NCBI GenBank assembly: GCA_035547155.1
Contig: DASZVJ010000272.1
Location: 1-8,995, forward strand
DNA: 8,995 nucleotides
Origin: CAZNMF01 sp035547155
GTDB lineage: Bacteria > Acidobacteriota > Vicinamibacteria > Vicinamibacterales > SCN-69-37
Reading direction: 5' to 3'
Each line of letters opens with the position of its first letter. Position 1 is the first letter of the stretch. The position numbers were made by a program, and so were the translations under genes. Shown in pieces: positions 7,353 through 8,995 of this stretch. The notes under the pieces were generated by a model. The model saw only the letters and a program-made list of their open reading frames with translations. It was not told where the DNA came from and searched no databases.

Positions 7353-7694
7353 TCACTTCTTGTCCGCATGCAGCTTGTGCAGGATGCGATGGACGATCGG
7401 GGCCATCACGATGCTGGCCGAGACGATGAAGACGAGCCCGGCGTAGAGCGAGAACAGGCCAGCGAAGATCTTCGATGCGCTGGTCGGCAAGTCGCCAACC
7501 TCGCCCATCCCACCGAGCAACATCGACGCGTTGAGGAACGCGTCGACCCATGTCATGTTCGCGAGCGACACGTAGCCGATCATGCCCGCAAAGAGCGAGA
7601 CGCCGACGATTGCCGCAGCCAGGCCAACGTGCGCGATCAAGCGGCGAATGAAGTGCCGGAGCGGAATCGGTGGAGTCGTGCGCGACTCGTACAT
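7353..7694 (-). CDS. Two-TM potassium-channel-like membrane protein with atypical filter
   Basis: The 113-residue protein has the outline of a single 2-TM pore unit. A basic N-terminus (RHFIRRLIAH) leads into TM1 (about 19-45, with GLAAAIVGVSLFAGMIGYVS), then a re-entrant pore-like segment (about 48-68, TWVDAFLNASMLLGGMGEVG) and TM2 (about 75-101, KIFAGLFSLYAGLVFIVSAS). It ends in a basic tail HRILHKLHADKK. In Ion_trans_2 potassium channels the pore helix ends in T-x-G-Y/F-G followed by D; here the position reads GGMGEVGD. I recall bacterial homologues with variants such as TGMGPVD, often annotated as potassium-channel-like or hypothetical. Ion conduction is therefore unproven. The SD AGAGG (7708-7704) overlaps the TAG of the upstream oxidoreductase gene, indicating translational coupling. 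The gene is convergent with the sigma operon. Structure resemblance is good; function is uncertain. Confidence 0.78.
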   Translation of the reverse strand: MYESRTTPPIPLRHFIRRLIAHVGLAAAIVGVSLFAGMIGYVSLANMTWVDAFLNASMLLGGMGEVGDLPTSASKIFAGLFSLYAGLVFIVSASIVMAPIVHRILHKLHADKK

Positions 7695-7706
7695 CGACGC
7701 GTGCCT

Positions 7707-8921
7707 CTATCTCAGAAATCCGAACGCATCGTCGCCGCGCTTCGATTCCTGCTGGAAGTGACGCAGCGCGGCTTTTGCCGCGAGCCACGCCAGACCGTCC
7801 GCATGCCAGCCGAAGGCGAGCGCGAAAAAATGGAAAGGATAGTTGCGATGCGGACCGATCCACGGAAGGCCGTCGGCTGTAGACACGACGGATAGCGGCC
7901 AGGCCCAATGCGCCGGCAGACCGGAGATCACGGGATATCTGACCGACAACTCGTACATGAGCTGGCCGGTTCGCTGCACCAGCGTCTTGTCGAGTTGGCG
8001 CGCCGGCACGGGATTGCCGAGCGCGCCCGCGAACAGGACGCGATCGTCCGAGAGCCAGCGCGTCCAGTGACCGTCGGCGCCACCTTCTCGAATGATGACG
8101 TCGCGCGAGCCGGTCTCGCGCCGCATCGCCGCGGACAGCGGCTCGGTGACGACGACGAAGCCCTGCTGCTCTCGGACGTGACGCGAGAGCTGATGGAACA
8201 CCGGACCGGGACGGCCGGTCGCGACGTAGATCCCGCGCGCCGTGATGTGTCCGTTCGCCGTGAAGACGTCGGCCTGCTTGCGCGTGAAGCGCGTGCGACG
8301 GACCGCGCTCTTCTCGAACACACGCGCGCCGGCCGCGACGGCGGCTTTCGTAAAGCCCGTCGTCGCTCGGACGGGATCGAAGACGAACCCATCGCGCAGA
8401 CGCATCGCGGCAGCCGCGGACGTCCCGAGGGTGGCCCGAGCAGCAGACGCGGCCATCAACGGCGCGTCGAGACCGGCAGCCTTGCGATCCGCCTGCTCTC
8501 GTTTGAATGTCGACGCGTCGGTCTGACTTGCGGCAATGACCAGCGGCTGATCGGTCAGGTCGCAACGAATGCCGAGCCGCTTGATCGCCGCGGCCATGTC
8601 GAGCGCGCTGCGTCTGGCTTCCTGCCACGCCGTGCGCGCCGTTCGGATGCCGCACGCCGTCTGGACATCGCGAAACGACGCGTCCGGCTCCGGCACGATC
8701 GCGCCGATCCCGCCCGCCGTGGCGCCAGACGCGATGCGCTCGGCCTCGAGCAGCACGACGTCCAATCCGCCCTTGGCCAGCACGTACGCTGCCGTCGCCC
8801 CGACGAGCCCACCGCCGATGACGACGACGTCGGCCTCGTGCTCACCGCGAAAAACCGGATAGCTTCCCCGCTTCGTGTTCGGCGTCCGCTCCGCCCAATA
8901 CCGCGCTCCGTAGCCAGACAT
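7707..8921 (-). CDS. FAD-dependent oxidoreductase of the DAO family
   Basis: The 404-residue protein is a flavin amine/amino-acid oxidase-type enzyme (DAO, PF01266 family), expected in the cytoplasm. The FAD dinucleotide-binding motif is ADVVVIGGGLVGATAAYVLA (GxGxxG at 36-41), ending in the ribose-binding Glu59 of VVLLEAE. The middle shows the second FAD contact IYVATGRPGP, and the C-terminus has the conserved DGLPWIGPHRNYPFHFFALA followed by GWHADGLAWLAAKAALRHF. An N-terminal extension (SGYGARYWAER) resembles enzymes of the PuuB/OrdL/glycine-oxidase neighbourhood. The substrate, probably an amine or amino acid, is not deducible. The start at 8921 has no SD but TATAAC lies 8 nt upstream, so the transcript is probably leaderless. 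Downstream the channel-like gene follows after 12 nt in the same operon. Length and motif order are normal. Confidence 0.9.
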   Translation of the reverse strand: MSGYGARYWAERTPNTKRGSYPVFRGEHEADVVVIGGGLVGATAAYVLAKGGLDVVLLEAERIASGATAGGIGAIVPEPDASFRDVQTACGIRTARTAWQEARRSALDMAAAIKRLGIRCDLTDQPLVIAASQTDASTFKREQADRKAAGLDAPLMAASAARATLGTSAAAAMRLRDGFVFDPVRATTGFTKAAVAAGARVFEKSAVRRTRFTRKQADVFTANGHITARGIYVATGRPGPVFHQLSRHVREQQGFVVVTEPLSAAMRRETGSRDVIIREGGADGHWTRWLSDDRVLFAGALGNPVPARQLDKTLVQRTGQLMYELSVRYPVISGLPAHWAWPLSVVSTADGLPWIGPHRNYPFHFFALAFGWHADGLAWLAAKAALRHFQQESKRGDDAFGFLR

Positions 8922-8929
8922 GGGAAGTA

Positions 8930-8935
8930 GTTATA
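8930..8935 (-). promoter_or_regulatory. -10 element of the oxidoreductase/channel-like operon
   Basis: TATAAC on the minus strand matches TATAAT at five of six positions and ends 8 nt before the ATG at 8921, consistent with a leaderless transcript. At 17 nt further upstream the minus strand reads GGAACC (8958-8953), contributed by the tandem repeat; this resembles an ECF-type -35 more than TTGACA. The -10 is fairly convincing, the -35 is speculative. Confidence 0.5.
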
Positions 8936-8944
8936 CATGGTCCG

Positions 8945-8995
8945 GGTTCTGAGGTTCCGGGGTTCCGCGGTTCTGGGGTTCGGGTTCTGGAGTTC
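8945..8995. repeat. Degenerate octamer tandem repeat, GGTTCYGG type (continues past the window)
   Basis: GGTTC occurs at 8945, 8953, 8961, 8969, 8977 and 8983, with AGTTC at 8991. Spacings are 8, 8, 8, 8, 6 and 8 bases. The unit is roughly GGTTCYGG. The array starts right behind the promoter of the oxidoreductase gene and is cut by the window edge. It is intergenic and non-coding as far as can be seen. Confidence 0.8.

Noticed and set aside
7324..8655. 443-codon minus-strand frame overlapping the oxidoreductase and channel-like genes
   Set aside because: It is a frame-shifted reading of two well-supported genes, extremely Arg-rich and without any motif.
7908..8930. 340-codon plus-strand frame antisense to the oxidoreductase
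   Set aside because: Arg-rich shadow with no start signal or domain; the minus-strand FAD protein explains the region.
8945..8995. CRISPR array
   Set aside because: The units are 8 bases with no spacers, so this is a simple tandem repeat.

Overview
The window is GC-rich bacterial chromosomal DNA, densely packed with genes on both strands. I found no tRNA, rRNA, CRISPR array, integrase, transposase or phage gene. Several features point, by inference only, to an Acidobacteriota-like soil bacterium (Vicinamibacteria are a reasonable guess). These are the GC-rich coding style, the PEGA-domain secreted protein, an ECF sigma operon with non-classical membrane partners, a short REP-like palindrome after glnS, and GGTTC-type intergenic repeats. 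A delta-proteobacterial or other GC-rich lineage is not excluded.

Layout. Positions 1-922 (minus) hold a two-gene unit: a YdeI/OmdA-family protein followed, 2 nt after its stop, by a GyrI-like effector-binding-domain protein cut by the window edge. Positions 983-1447 (plus) hold a Bcp/PrxQ peroxiredoxin, divergent from that unit. A perfect 18-bp stem-loop at 1468-1509 separates it from the convergent gene. Positions 1511-2347 (minus) hold a secreted two-PEGA-domain protein with a striking aromatic stretch. Positions 2478-3293 (minus) hold an FkbM-family methyltransferase, divergent from glnS (3345-5036, plus), the only clear core housekeeping gene.

Positions 5142-7337 (plus) form a tight three-gene operon: an ECF sigma factor, a small single-pass membrane protein that could be its regulator, and a 442-residue membrane-anchored protein of unknown function whose C-terminus looks like a type II pseudopilin C-terminal region. 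Positions 7353-8921 (minus) form a two-gene operon: a DAO-type FAD-dependent oxidoreductase and a small 2-TM protein shaped like a potassium-channel pore but without a recognisable TVGYG filter. The last 50 bases are an octamer tandem repeat directly upstream of the oxidoreductase promoter.

Functional picture. The window mixes housekeeping (glnS), peroxide defence (bcp), small-molecule or stress-associated proteins (YdeI/GyrI), cell-envelope or surface functions (PEGA, FkbM) and an uncharacterised signalling operon. The least-described items are the sigma/TM/pseudopilin-like operon and the filterless channel-like protein coupled to an oxidoreductase. Several genes (the YdeI-family gene, sigma, oxidoreductase, possibly glnS) lack a Shine-Dalgarno sequence and have a -10-like hexamer only 7-9 nt before ATG, which suggests leaderless transcription. 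Others (bcp, GyrI-like, PEGA, channel-like) have a clear SD. There is no stretch over 300 bases without a gene.
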